A stretch of 64,000 bases of DNA from Bacillus sp. PAMC26568 (GTDB lineage Bacteria > Bacillota > Bacilli > Bacillales > Bacillaceae): contig NZ_CP060137.1 of NCBI RefSeq assembly GCF_014235785.1, positions 2,108,001 to 2,172,000 of the forward strand. The letters are read 5' to 3'. A model generated the notes under the pieces. The model ran no database searches, was not told the origin of the DNA, and saw nothing but the letters and a program-made list of their open reading frames with translations. Position numbers and translations under genes: made by a program. Below are positions 29,089 to 37,630 of this stretch, in pieces. Every line of letters begins with the position of its first letter. Within the stretch, counting starts at the first letter, position 1.

Positions 29089-29118
29089 TAGGGCAAAATG
29101 TACAAAGGAGAATGCTGA

Positions 29119-29322
29119 ATGATCCATCAAGAATGGCTGAACAAAGCAACGATTAAAGTGGTAACATGCAAACATACAAATGCAGAAAAATACATGGTGA
29201 ACCGTGTTCTGACAGCCGGAAATACATATGAAGTGAAAAATGAAACAGAAGAGTTTTATTTTGTCATTGATAACAATGGGAAAGTAAGCGGGTTTTACAA
29301 GGACTATTTTGAAGAGAAATAA
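29119..29322 (+). CDS. Small conserved Bacillaceae protein (DUF6501-like)
   Basis: 67 residues: IHQEWLNKATIKVVTCKHTNAEKYMVNRVLTAGNTYEVKN and so on, with alternating strand-forming residues and a C-terminal YKDYFEEK. I recognise it as the DUF6501 type common in Bacillus, without a known role. ATG 29119 is preceded by AAAGGAGAATGCTGA, a strong site. It has its own TATAAT and a strong terminator, so it is a one-gene unit transcribed away from sqhC. The family name is from memory and less sure than the gene call. Confidence 0.75.
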   Translation: MIHQEWLNKATIKVVTCKHTNAEKYMVNRVLTAGNTYEVKNETEEFYFVIDNNGKVSGFYKDYFEEK

Positions 29323-29328
29323 ATAAAA

Positions 29329-29367
29329 AAAACAGCCATCTGATTTTCAAGGTCAGATGGCTGTTTT
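29329..29367 (+). terminator. Terminator of the small-protein gene
   Basis: Fifteen-bp perfect stem (AAAACAGCCATCTGA / TCAGATGGCTGTTTT) with a 9-base loop. A second 9-bp hairpin (GCTCCACTG/CAGTGGAGC) follows at 29374-29398. Confidence 0.9.
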
Positions 29368-29465
29368 CATTCTGCTCCACTGTCAAAAGCAGTGGAGCTT
29401 ATCTTATTGTTTAGGAAATTAATAAAAGGTAAAAGGATGTGAATAATGAAATAAAGGTATCTGCG

Positions 29466-29623
29466 TCCAGCTACGGCGCCTAGCTCACAGTGAAAAAGAC
29501 AATTGCTCAGAAGATGGCAAAAAGCACCTTCTCCGGTTAAATGACACTTGATTCTCAGGTGCGTCATTTAACCCAGGTCAATTCCTATTTTCTTCGCGAG
29601 CTGAGCAAGGCTCCTTCGCTTTT
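29466..29623 (-). repeat. REP-like Bacillus repeat, copy A (long form)
   Basis: About 158 bp, close to 87% identical by eye to 34251-34410. Read on the minus strand it starts AAAAGCGAAGG, passes GCCTTGCTCAGCTCGCGAAG, holds internal stems (TTAAATGACGCAC/GTGTCATTTAA type and a GGAGAAGG/CCTTCTCC type) and ends GGCGCCGTAGCTGGA. It fills the gap up to the aldehyde dehydrogenase stop codon. Confidence 0.8.
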
Positions 29624-29627
29624 GTTC

Positions 29628-31115
29628 TTAACGCTGAAGATTAATCCAAACACTTTTAACTTCTGTATAGTTAGAGAGGGCATATGATCCCATTTCGCGT
29701 CCGATGCCGGATTGCTTGTAGCCGCCGAATGGGGAAGCAGCATCAAATGCATTGTAGCAGTTGACCCATACGGTTCCTGCTTTTAATTTACTTGCCACAT
29801 AATGGGCATTTGCAATATCGCGTGTCCATAGACCAGCGGCAAGACCAAATTCACTTTGGTTTGCGCGGTTAATCACTTCATCTAGATCATCATATGGCAT
29901 TGCTGCAATGACCGGTCCGAAAATTTCTTCCCTGGCAATCGTCATTTCATCTTTAACAGCCGAGAAAATCGTTGGTGAAACGAAGTAGCCGTTTTCAGAT
30001 GGAGAGCCGCCGCCAGTCAAGATTTCAGCGCCTTCTTCAACACCCTTTTGAATGTAATTCAGAACACGGTTTTGCTGCTCATCTGATACGAGCGGCCCGA
30101 TTTGAGTTTCAGGTTCAATTCCAGCACCCTGGCGAATATTTTTCGCATGAGAAACCATGTCTGCCACAACGTTATCATAATGTTTCTTTTGGATAAAAAC
30201 ACGTGAGCCTGCACAGCATACTTGACCCTGGTTAAACATAACTCCAGTTAGAGCACCCGGAACTGCAGCAGAGAGATCTGCATCAGGAAGAATTATGTTA
30301 GGCGACTTCCCGCCAAGCTCAAGTGTTACGCGCTTCAGTGTTTTTGATGCTTTCTCCATGATCATTTTACCTACAGGTGTAGAACCTGTGAAAGCAATTT
30401 TGTCTACATCCGGATGCATAACAAGTGCATCTCCGGCTGTTTCGCCGAAGCCCGGAACGATATTGACTACTCCTTCGGGGAACCCGGCTTCTGCAATCAG
30501 TTCAGCTAAGTATAATGCGGAAAGAGGCGTTTGCTCAGCCGGTTTTAGCACGACTGTACATCCAGTTGCAAGAGCCGCCCCTAATTTCCACATAGCCATT
30601 AAAAGAGGGAAGTTCCAAGGAATAATCTGTCCTACAACTCCGAGTGCTTCATGTCTTGTATAGTTGAAAAATTGTCCGCTTACCGGAATGGTTTGTCCGA
30701 CAATCTTAGTTGACCAGCCTGCATAATATCTCATATGTTCAATAGCTAAAGGTACATCTGCATTTGTTGTTTCATTTATAGGTTTACCGTTGTCAAGCGT
30801 TTCAAGCTGTGCCAGCTCAGTTTTATTTGCTTCCATTAAATCAGCAAGCTTGTACATAAGTCTGCTTCGCTCAGCAGCGCTCATTTTTGACCAAGGACCT
30901 TGATCAAATGCTCTTCTTGCGGCTTTTACAGCAAGATCAATATCAGCCTTGTCTCCTTCATAAACAGCAGCAAGCGTTTCGCCAGTAGCCGGGTTAGGAG
31001 TGTTAAATGTCTTTTTTGAAACGCTCTCCACAAACTCCCCATTAATAAATAGCTTTTTCTTACCTTGCAGAAATTTCTCCAGCTTTTCTCCAACTTTCAA
31101 CGTAGCTTGACTCAT
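29628..31115 (-). CDS. dhaS: NAD(P)-dependent aldehyde dehydrogenase (DhaS type)
   Basis: 495 residues, the same length as B. subtilis DhaS. It oxidises aldehydes to acids in the cytosol. Conserved points: [33 protein letters not shown] (Asn and Lys of the active site and cofactor), FTGSTPVGK (cofactor loop), [12 protein letters not shown] (general base Glu), [12 protein letters not shown] (catalytic Cys), EEIFGPV and the C-terminal [15 protein letters not shown] clear AGGAGG site precedes ATG 31115. A SigA promoter with a cre site at the start point lies about 90 bases upstream. Confidence 0.93.
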   Translation of the reverse strand: MSQATLKVGEKLEKFLQGKKKLFINGEFVESVSKKTFNTPNPATGETLAAVYEGDKADIDLAVKAARRAFDQGPWSKMSAAERSRLMYKLADLMEANKTELAQLETLDNGKPINETTNADVPLAIEHMRYYAGWSTKIVGQTIPVSGQFFNYTRHEALGVVGQIIPWNFPLLMAMWKLGAALATGCTVVLKPAEQTPLSALYLAELIAEAGFPEGVVNIVPGFGETAGDALVMHPDVDKIAFTGSTPVGKMIMEKASKTLKRVTLELGGKSPNIILPDADLSAAVPGALTGVMFNQGQVCCAGSRVFIQKKHYDNVVADMVSHAKNIRQGAGIEPETQIGPLVSDEQQNRVLNYIQKGVEEGAEILTGGGSPSENGYFVSPTIFSAVKDEMTIAREEIFGPVIAAMPYDDLDEVINRANQSEFGLAAGLWTRDIANAHYVASKLKAGTVWVNCYNAFDAASPFGGYKQSGIGREMGSYALSNYTEVKSVWINLQR

Positions 31116-31204
31116 AAATCAGCCTCCTAATAATAGTGGTGAAAAAATATGTAGAAATCATGCTGAAAACAGGCAGTAAAATGCCAGACATAATGCTACA
31201 AAAT

Positions 31205-31253
31205 TGTAAGCGATTACACTAAAAATAATATACTAAAAATTCTAAATTTACAA
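31205..31253 (-). promoter_or_regulatory. dhaS SigA promoter with palindromic cre site
   Basis: Minus strand: TTGTAA (complement of 31248-31253), 17-bp spacer, TATTAT (complement of 31225-31230). TGTAAGCGATTACA at 31205-31218 is a perfect inverted repeat that matches the CcpA consensus TGNAANCGNWWNCA and covers the expected transcription start. Glucose repression of dhaS is predicted. Confidence 0.7.
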
Positions 31254-31318
31254 TATATAAGACTCGGATTTCCTTTAAAATAACAATAGAGACAAAAAGA
31301 TGAAATGGGGTGGAGGAA

Positions 31319-32047
31319 ATGGAAGAATTACTTGAAGAATTGATTGATCTGTTTAAGCGGAATTTGCAGTCTAATTTAACCGGAATTTACCTCCATGGAT
31401 CCATGGCGATGAATGGTTTTCAAAAAGAATTCAGCGATGTTGATTTGCTGGTCGTTGTTAAGGAAAATATGAAAAAGAAAGAAAAGCAAACCATTATAAA
31501 TGATCTTCAATCATTAAAAGCAGATCTCCCAGCTAAAGGAATTGAAATGAGCATCATCAAGGAAAAAGCAATTTCTCATTTTGAGTATCCAACTCCATAT
31601 GAGCTACATTATTCAGAAACTCACCAAGAAATAGAGAAAGGACATGATCCTGATTTAGCAGCACATATGATGGTCGTTTATCATCGCGGAAAATGCTTGT
31701 ACGGTTTGGAAATCAAAAAACTCTTTGTGCCAATAGATGAAACCTATTTTATGAAATCTATTTTATCTGATGTCATCGGTGCTGAAATCACAGAAAATCC
31801 AATGTATTATACATTAAATTATTGCAGGGTTCTTGTCTATTTTAAGGAAAAAAAGATCGTTTCCAAAAAAGAGGGAGGAGAATGGGGACTTCGCCATTTG
31901 CCTGAACCGCATCGGTCGGTTGTCGATTATTATTTTAAAGAATATACGAAGCATGAAACCGAATCATGGCTGAAGCCGTCCAAACAGGATTTGATCATGT
32001 TCGCATCTTTTATGGAGCGTGCCATAAATGGAAACGGGCATCTTTAA
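31319..32047 (+). CDS. Nucleotidyltransferase related to aminoglycoside adenylyltransferases
   Basis: 242 residues from ATG 31319. The Pol-beta-type signature is YLHGSMAMNGFQKEFSDVDLLVVV, with GS and the DxD metal-binding pair, followed by helices ending in a DUF4111-like C-terminal domain (WGLRHLPEPHRSVVDYY). ANT(9)/ANT(3'')-type enzymes adenylate spectinomycin or streptomycin; chromosomal relatives in Bacillus often have no shown resistance. The site GGGGTGGAGG overlaps the alternative GTG 31310. The stop codon falls inside the target site of the downstream IS element, which leaves the frame intact. Confidence 0.82.
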   Translation: MEELLEELIDLFKRNLQSNLTGIYLHGSMAMNGFQKEFSDVDLLVVVKENMKKKEKQTIINDLQSLKADLPAKGIEMSIIKEKAISHFEYPTPYELHYSETHQEIEKGHDPDLAAHMMVVYHRGKCLYGLEIKKLFVPIDETYFMKSILSDVIGAEITENPMYYTLNYCRVLVYFKEKKIVSKKEGGEWGLRHLPEPHRSVVDYYFKEYTKHETESWLKPSKQDLIMFASFMERAINGNGHL

Positions 32048-32150
32048 TTTAGGCTCTGTTAAACTTTAATGTTGATTTTTCTATGTAAAATTACCATTTT
32101 AAAATTTATCAAAAAATTTTAAAAATATAAATATATATTTTTTTAAAGCG

Positions 32151-32175
32151 TGTTACATTCGAAATGTAGCTAACA
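32151..32175 (+). promoter_or_regulatory. Imperfect palindrome before the GyrI-like gene
   Basis: TGTTACATT then CGAAATG then TAGCTAACA: outer TGTTA/TAACA and inner CATT/AATG arms pair. It sits about 30 bases before the start codon, behind a very AT-rich promoter-like run, and could be an operator for a ligand-sensing repressor (inference). Confidence 0.4.
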
Positions 32176-32205
32176 ATACTAATTGAGAAAGGAAGAAAAA
32201 ACTTA

Positions 32206-32658
32206 ATGAAATTTAAAGTCGAAACACTCCCAAACTACCGTATTGCTTATATGCGACGAGTTGGTCAATATGGTCCTGCCAATATTGAAGTAATGAAGAA
32301 GTTAAAAAAATGGGCTAAGGAGAAAAATCTTCTTGAATCTGCAATCCTATTTGCAATTCCACAAGATAATCCAGAAACAACGCTTCCTGAAAACTGTAGA
32401 TTTGATGCTTGCATTGTTATTCCAAATGATTATCAAGTGGATGATTCAGTTTTTGAAGGTGAACTTTCTGGTGGAAAGTACCTTATTTACGAAGTCAAAC
32501 ATACAGCAGTGGATATTCAAAAAGCATATTCTGATATTTTTCCATCCCTAAGAAGCAATCGATATCAAATGGATAACAAACCTTTTATGGAAAAATACAT
32601 TGGTGATATGATTAGCAACCCTTATTGCGAAATATGTGTTCCCGTAAAACCGTTATAG
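32206..32658 (+). CDS. GyrI-like/SbmC-type effector-binding protein, IS passenger
   Basis: 150 residues, one GyrI-like (AraC effector-binding) domain: KVETLPNYRIAYMRRVGQYGP at the start, FDACIVIPNDYQVDD in the middle, GGKYLIYEVKHTAVDIQKAYSDIF and the C-terminal FMEKYIGDMISNPYCEICVPVKP. Stand-alone members bind hydrophobic or cationic small molecules; E. coli SbmC guards gyrase against toxins. No DNA-binding domain. AGAAAGGAAG lies before the ATG. It is inside the IS1595-type element, so it moved with it as cargo. Its benefit to the host is unknown. Confidence 0.82.
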   Translation: MKFKVETLPNYRIAYMRRVGQYGPANIEVMKKLKKWAKEKNLLESAILFAIPQDNPETTLPENCRFDACIVIPNDYQVDDSVFEGELSGGKYLIYEVKHTAVDIQKAYSDIFPSLRSNRYQMDNKPFMEKYIGDMISNPYCEICVPVKPL

Positions 32659-32720
32659 TTTGAGTAGCTTTTTTACTTGTTTGGTACTTTTTCATCATCA
32701 GGAAGCAAAAATTGAAGGAG

Positions 32721-32760
32721 TAGAACAAGAAGTTATCAGTGCCAATAACTTCTTGTTCTA
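32721..32760. terminator. Hairpin between the GyrI-like gene and the transposase remnant
   Basis: Perfect 16-bp stem (TAGAACAAGAAGTTAT and its complement) with loop CAGTGCCA, followed by TTTTC. It lies between convergent genes; the transposase's own stop codon sits in the stem-loop. Confidence 0.85.
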
Positions 32761-33772
32761 TTTTCAATAATTGACCTGTTAGCGAAAGAATCAAATGATG
32801 TTAATAGAAATTCCTTAATATGCTGTTTAGTGCTTTCGTTACTACGACTATCGACAAATAAAAACCAAGCAAGGTAATTATCAAGATATTTTGTAGCTAC
32901 ACCTTTGAATCGGTCTATCCAACGTTTTAAACGAGAATGAAGACCATTGACATTTTGGATGTGATTTAAGCCCTTAATAACGTGTTTACCATCGTCTGAT
33001 TTAATACGATAATGCTCTAAACCTTAAACTAAACCTTATTCTTTTGCATAGGTTTTGTATGCTCTCCAAGCATCCGTACTAGCACGTTATTATTAGATAG
33101 TTTAGAACCAATTAAAGTATCGACTTTGGTTTTCACAATCCTCCCCATACAAGTAACTTTTGAGATGGTTCCTTTTGTTCGGTCTCTGGCAACGAGAACA
33201 CAAACATGTTCGTGGCTAATTCCTCTGTGCTTAGATTTACCGCCACGTTTACGAGGTTTACGGTCAGTAATACCACGTTGTCCCTTTTGTGAGTATAGGA
33301 AATAGGTCTCGTCAATTTCAACGATACCTTCAAAATGTTCAAAATCCATTTGTTTCAAGGCGTTTAACAGTTTGTGCCTCCAATAAAAAAGAGTAACCCA
33401 AGTAACCCCTACGATTTCAGCCGATTTTCGCAGGGAATATCCTTTGAACATACAATCAACAAAGGTAATCCATTCGTTGCCCTTTCGAGTACGGTACAAG
33501 ACGGTGTTGGTTCAGTGAAAGTTTTGCCACAACATTTACAGCGATACCGTTGCCGACCATTATATTTTCCGAACCGAACAACGTGTTCTGATGAACAATG
33601 AGGACACTCAAATCCTTCCTTGAAGCGAGTTTCTCTCATTTCATTGATATAAACGACCACCAGCAGAGGAAGAAGGTCCAACATAGCGTTTAACTCATTG
33701 ATAGACTTGTTCTTTTTGGGTGTGTGGTAATTTGTCGATATACTTTAACAAGTTGCTAAACGCTTTGCTCAC
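32736..33772 (-). pseudogene. IS1595-family transposase, multiple frameshifts
   Basis: Start GTG 33772 with GGGGAGG upstream gives MSKAFSNLLKYIDKLPHTQ. The frame then shifts near residue 25, again after the zinc ribbon (FECPHCSSEHVVRFGKYN ... YRCKCCGKTFTE, about 33520), and again near 33080 after SNNNVLV. The last part runs EHYRIKSDDGKHVIKGLNHIQN to WIDRFKGVATKYLDN. The DDE core IVEIDETYF and KSKHRG is visible. At least three frame breaks mean the protein is not made. In an intact element it would cut and paste the DNA between the GGCTCTG ends. Confidence 0.88.
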
Positions 33773-33855
33773 CTTGACAACCTCCCCAAACACTTGTTAT
33801 CAAGATTTCAGACAAGTATCAAATAATCAACATTTACCTTTAACAGAGCCTTAAT

Positions 33856-34062
33856 TTAAAGGAGATGCCTGTTTCGTTCTCTCATTGACATGAACACCGT
33901 GAATAAGCAGGCAAAATTTTCGAATGTATCACATTCAAATGTTCCGAAAAAGGAATGCAGCTGCTCCTCCTCGATATTCTCCAATATTCCTGACATTTCG
34001 ATTGGATAGCGATACCTGTCGAAAAACTCTCCATATCCATATTCAATAAATACTTGTTCCAT
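33856..34062 (-). CDS. Small protein of unknown function
   Basis: 68 residues from ATG 34062 with GGTTGAGG upstream; acidic and aromatic-rich (EQVFIEYGYGEFFDRYRYP, then FGTFECDTFENFACLFTVFMSMRERN). No family is recognised. Its stop codon lies in the right-hand IS target duplication, so the insertion sits just beyond its end and the gene remains whole. Before insertion it converged on the nucleotidyltransferase gene with one base between the two stop codons. Confidence 0.55.
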   Translation of the reverse strand: MEQVFIEYGYGEFFDRYRYPIEMSGILENIEEEQLHSFFGTFECDTFENFACLFTVFMSMRERNRHLL

Positions 34063-34250
34063 TTTCACCTCAACCTTTCTTCCTAACAGTATGAAAGAAA
34101 ATCAATTTCTCTAAACTGCTGCTAAAAAAGTTTATTTTCGCAAATTTAGTGGAAATGTTTAAGAGTTTCACGTAATAGAGTGTTTTTTTAATCAACTTGT
34201 AGGAAACTATATAAAAAAATAAGTTCAGATATGAAGGATAGTTTTCAACT

Positions 34251-34410
34251 TCCAGCTACGGCGCCTAGCTCACTGTGAAATAGACGATTGCTCGGAGGAG
34301 AAGGCAAAAAGCGCCTTCTCCGGTTAAATGACACGTGATTCCCAGGGTGCGTCATTTAATCCAGGTCAATTCCTATTTTCTTCGCGAGCTGACCAAGGCA
34401 CCTCCGCTTT
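34251..34410 (-). repeat. REP-like Bacillus repeat, copy B (long form)
   Basis: About 160 bp matching copy A. Internal stems are better preserved here: GGAGAAGGC/GCCTTCTCC around GCTTTTT, and a TTAAATGACGCAC/GTGTCATTTAA arm pair. It ends some 30 bases before the likely -10 of glcU. The rest of the 34063-34476 gap (34063-34250) shows nothing else. Confidence 0.8.
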
Positions 34411-34441
34411 AGTTGCGTCTTTGCACACGCTAAGACAAATA

Positions 34442-34448
34442 CATACTT
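34442..34448 (+). promoter_or_regulatory. Possible SigG -10 element of glcU-gdh
   Basis: CATACTT matches the SigG -10 CATACTA at six of seven positions, 29 bases before the glcU start. No TGAATA-like -35 lies 17-18 bp upstream, where the sequence is TCTTTG. In B. subtilis the orthologous operon is forespore-expressed. Confidence 0.4.
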
Positions 34449-34476
34449 AGAATCTATAAACAGAAAGGAACATATC

Positions 34477-35331
34477 ATGATCGGAATACTTCTTGCATTG
34501 ATTCCGGCTGTTGCTTGGGGAAGTCTTGTACTCGTCAGTGTAAAGCTTGGAGGAAATGCTTACAGTCAGACATTAGGAATTACGATTGGCGCTTTTTTAT
34601 TTTCTCTTATCATGTTTTTCTTTTCAAATCCAGATTTGACACCTCTCGTTTGGTCAATCGGGATCGTGTCCGGTATTTTCTGGACAGTGGGGCAGCTAAA
34701 CCAGCTGGCGAGCGTCAAACACATTGGAGTTTCTAAAACTGTTCCGATTTCTACTGGAATGCAGCTGGTGGGAACAACATTGTTCGGTGTTCTTCTATTT
34801 AAAGAATGGGATACTACGATGACTGTCATTTTAGGCAGTATAGCGATTCTATTGATTATCGGGGGAGTTGTCTTTACTTCGGTTGGTCAAAAAGCGGATG
34901 AAGAAGCCGGGAACAGTCTTAAAAAAGGGTTACTCATCTTATTTATTTCATCACTGGGTTACATAGGATATGTCATTATTATTCGCTACTTTAAGATCGA
35001 TGGCTGGGCTGCGATATTGCCTCAGGCGATTGGTATGGTAGCAGCTGCAATCGCTTTAACGGCAAGACATAAACCGTTTGATAAATACGCTCTGCGAAAT
35101 ATTTTAACAGGTTTAATGTGGGCTGCAGGAAATTTAGGACTTTTGCTGTCCCTGCCGAAAATTGGGGTAGCGACAAGCTTCTCCCTTTCACAAACTGGAA
35201 TTATCATCTCGACTCTTGGCGGTATTTTCCTGCTTGGAGAAAAGAAAACAAAAAAACAGATCATCTTTGTCATCATCGGCTGTGTACTGATTATTGCCGG
35301 CGGAGTTTTACTCGGCTATACAAAACGATAA
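34477..35331 (+). CDS. glcU: Glucose uptake protein (GRP/DMT family)
   Basis: 284 residues with ten hydrophobic helices in two five-helix halves, as in the glucose/ribose permease branch of the drug/metabolite transporter superfamily. Motifs IPAVAWGSLVLVSVKLGG, VGQLNQLASVKHIGVSKTVPISTGMQLVG and TSFSLSQTGIIISTLGGIFLLGEKKT are those of B. subtilis GlcU. It imports glucose by proton symport. The next gene, 15 bases on, is glucose 1-dehydrogenase, giving the known glcU-gdh pair. AGAAAGGAA precedes the ATG. Confidence 0.93.
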   Translation: MIGILLALIPAVAWGSLVLVSVKLGGNAYSQTLGITIGAFLFSLIMFFFSNPDLTPLVWSIGIVSGIFWTVGQLNQLASVKHIGVSKTVPISTGMQLVGTTLFGVLLFKEWDTTMTVILGSIAILLIIGGVVFTSVGQKADEEAGNSLKKGLLILFISSLGYIGYVIIIRYFKIDGWAAILPQAIGMVAAAIALTARHKPFDKYALRNILTGLMWAAGNLGLLLSLPKIGVATSFSLSQTGIIISTLGGIFLLGEKKTKKQIIFVIIGCVLIIAGGVLLGYTKR

Positions 35332-36132
<801 letters not shown>

Positions 36133-36214
36133 ATTAAGTGTTATTGTCCTGCAGCTGAACTACGGCTGCAGGTCTTTTCTTTGGTAGAGGACAGATAGTG
36201 CTGAAGTAATCAAT

Positions 36215-36354
36215 TTTCACCTTCCAGGATATTTTCCTCATTTCCCAGCAGCCTAAAATCCCTTCTTTTGTCCGTTCAGAAATTAAATCTCTTTCAAATT
36301 GAGCAATACCCCAAAGATAGTAAACAACATAAACCCATATGCTGTTGTTGTATC
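36215..36354 (-). pseudogene. Serine-resolvase remnant
   Basis: Reverse-strand reading gives DTTTAYGFMLFTIFG, then after a one-base frame jump IAQFERDLISERTKEGIL. Both match the stretch of Tn3-type serine recombinases that links the catalytic domain to the helix-turn-helix. The N-terminal catalytic serine part and the C-terminal HTH are missing. It sits in the 385-base gap before the binding-protein gene and suggests past mobile-element activity next to that cluster. Confidence 0.7.
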
Positions 36355-36463
36355 AAGCCAGCATTTCTTTAACTGAAGATGAATTGCACAAAGAAAGTAC
36401 TGATTTACAATATCTTAACATTGGATTAATGTGGGGTTTATATTGAGTAATTATGATTAAACC

Positions 36464-36483
36464 GTAATAAACAGTAATAAACA
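36464..36483 (+). promoter_or_regulatory. Tandem 10-bp repeats, candidate DeoR-type operator
   Basis: GTAATAAACA is repeated exactly at 36464-36473 and 36474-36483. On the minus strand it reads TGTTTATTAC twice, then GGTTTAATCA. Direct TTT-rich repeats about one helical turn apart are typical of DeoR-family sugar repressor sites. It lies 35 bases before the binding-protein start; a DeoR-type regulator is encoded in the same run. Confidence 0.5.
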
Positions 36484-36517
36484 TTAAAAATCCCACAAAT
36501 AAATGGAGGTACTTTTT

Positions 36518-37630
36518 ATGAATTACACATTCAAGAAGAAATGTTACAAGTCTATTCAAGCTGTGATGGTAGGAGTGAGTGTACTAGGATTAGCTGCTTG
36601 TGGAGCTTCTAAAGAGGAGGCAGCTCCCGTTGTTAAGGATGCAAGTTCGTTAACCCTGAAAGAAATTGAAACAAAGGCAAAAGAAGAGGGAACCATTAAT
36701 AGTGTCGGTATGCCTGATTCATGGGCTAACTGGGGAGAAACGTGGAATGAAGTGATGAAAAAATATACATTGGAACACAATGATACAGATTTATCCAGTG
36801 CCGAAGAGATAGCCAAAATGGAATCTGAAGGAGAGAATGCAACAGCAGATATCGGCGATGTAGGGATTTCCTTTGGACCAATTGCGGAACAAAAAGAATT
36901 AACGATTCCATATAAAACTTCCTATTGGGACGAGGTACCTGACTGGGCAAAAGATGACAACGGCGATTGGGTTGTTGGCTACCAAGGAACGATTGCATTC
37001 TTTACTAATAAAGAATTAGTGGATAACCCGCCAAAGTCTTGGGATGACATATTAAAAGGAGATTACAAAGTAACAGTTGGAGATGTTCAGCGTGGTACAC
37101 AGAACCAAATGGCCGTTCTTGCTGCCGCTATCGCTTACGGCGGTGATGAAACAAATCTACAACCAGGAATTGACTTTTTTACTAAGCTTGCCAAGCAAGG
37201 CCGCCTTAGCTTAACTGATGCGAAGCCTGCTAACATCGAAAAAGGGGAAGTGGAAGTTGCCCTTGTTTGGGATTTCAATGCACTTGGTTACGCTGACCAA
37301 ATCAACCGCGATCAATTTGAAGTCACCATTCCAAGTGAAGGTTCAGTCGTAAGCGGCTATGCAACTATTATTAACAAATATGCAAAGCATCCCCATGCAG
37401 CGATGGCAACTAGAGAATATATCTTAAGCGATGAAGGACAAATTAACTTAGCTAAAGGGTTTGCGCGTCCAATTCGCGATGTAGAACTTCCGAAAGAAGT
37501 AGCTGAAAAAATGGTTCCAGAAGAACAGTACAAAAAAGCAAAACCAATTGAAGATTACAAAGCTTGGGAAGAAACGGCTAAAAATTTACCGCAGATTTGG
37601 CAAGAAGAGGTGTTAGTCCATGTCAAATAA
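36518..37630 (+). CDS. ABC transporter substrate-binding lipoprotein
   Basis: 370 residues from ATG 36518 (AATGGAGG upstream). Signal peptide with lipobox LAAC at residues 25-28. The mature part belongs to the family of iron, polyamine and 2-aminoethylphosphonate binding proteins: VVGYQGTIAFFTNKELV, PKSWDDILKGDYKVTVGD, NIEKGEVEVALVWDFNALGY and SGYATIINKYAKHPHAAMATREYILSDEGQ. It captures the ligand outside and hands it to the two permeases encoded after it. The ligand is not evident from sequence. It overlaps the next gene by 11 bases. Confidence 0.88.
   Translation: MNYTFKKKCYKSIQAVMVGVSVLGLAACGASKEEAAPVVKDASSLTLKEIETKAKEEGTINSVGMPDSWANWGETWNEVMKKYTLEHNDTDLSSAEEIAKMESEGENATADIGDVGISFGPIAEQKELTIPYKTSYWDEVPDWAKDDNGDWVVGYQGTIAFFTNKELVDNPPKSWDDILKGDYKVTVGDVQRGTQNQMAVLAAAIAYGGDETNLQPGIDFFTKLAKQGRLSLTDAKPANIEKGEVEVALVWDFNALGYADQINRDQFEVTIPSEGSVVSGYATIINKYAKHPHAAMATREYILSDEGQINLAKGFARPIRDVELPKEVAEKMVPEEQYKKAKPIEDYKAWEETAKNLPQIWQEEVLVHVK

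Larger units (their letters stand above)
32044..33858. mobile_element. IS1595-type insertion element with passenger gene and 8-bp target duplication
   Basis: The element runs 32052-33850 (1799 bp), flanked by TTAATTTA at 32044-32051 and 33851-33858, a perfect 8-bp duplication. Ends are inverted repeats beginning GGCTCTGTTAAA and sharing ATGTTGATT further in. Inside are a plus-strand GyrI-like gene, a bidirectional hairpin, and a broken minus-strand IS1595 transposase. The family is known to use GG-starting ends, 8-bp duplications and passenger genes. The transposase has several frameshifts, so it cannot move itself. Confidence 0.9.

Noticed and set aside
29367..29567. Minus-strand ORF of 66 codons
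   Set aside because: Lies within a hairpin and REP-like repeat copy A.
29466..29623. CRISPR array from the repeated motifs
   Set aside because: Copies are dispersed and differ in length; there are no regular spacers or cas genes.
31319..32047. Confirmed aminoglycoside resistance gene
   Set aside because: Only the nucleotidyltransferase fold is certain; chromosomal relatives often have no shown resistance.
33029..33499. A complete 156-residue transposase gene
   Set aside because: It is the central part of a longer frameshifted IS1595 transposase; parts before and after it lie in other frames.
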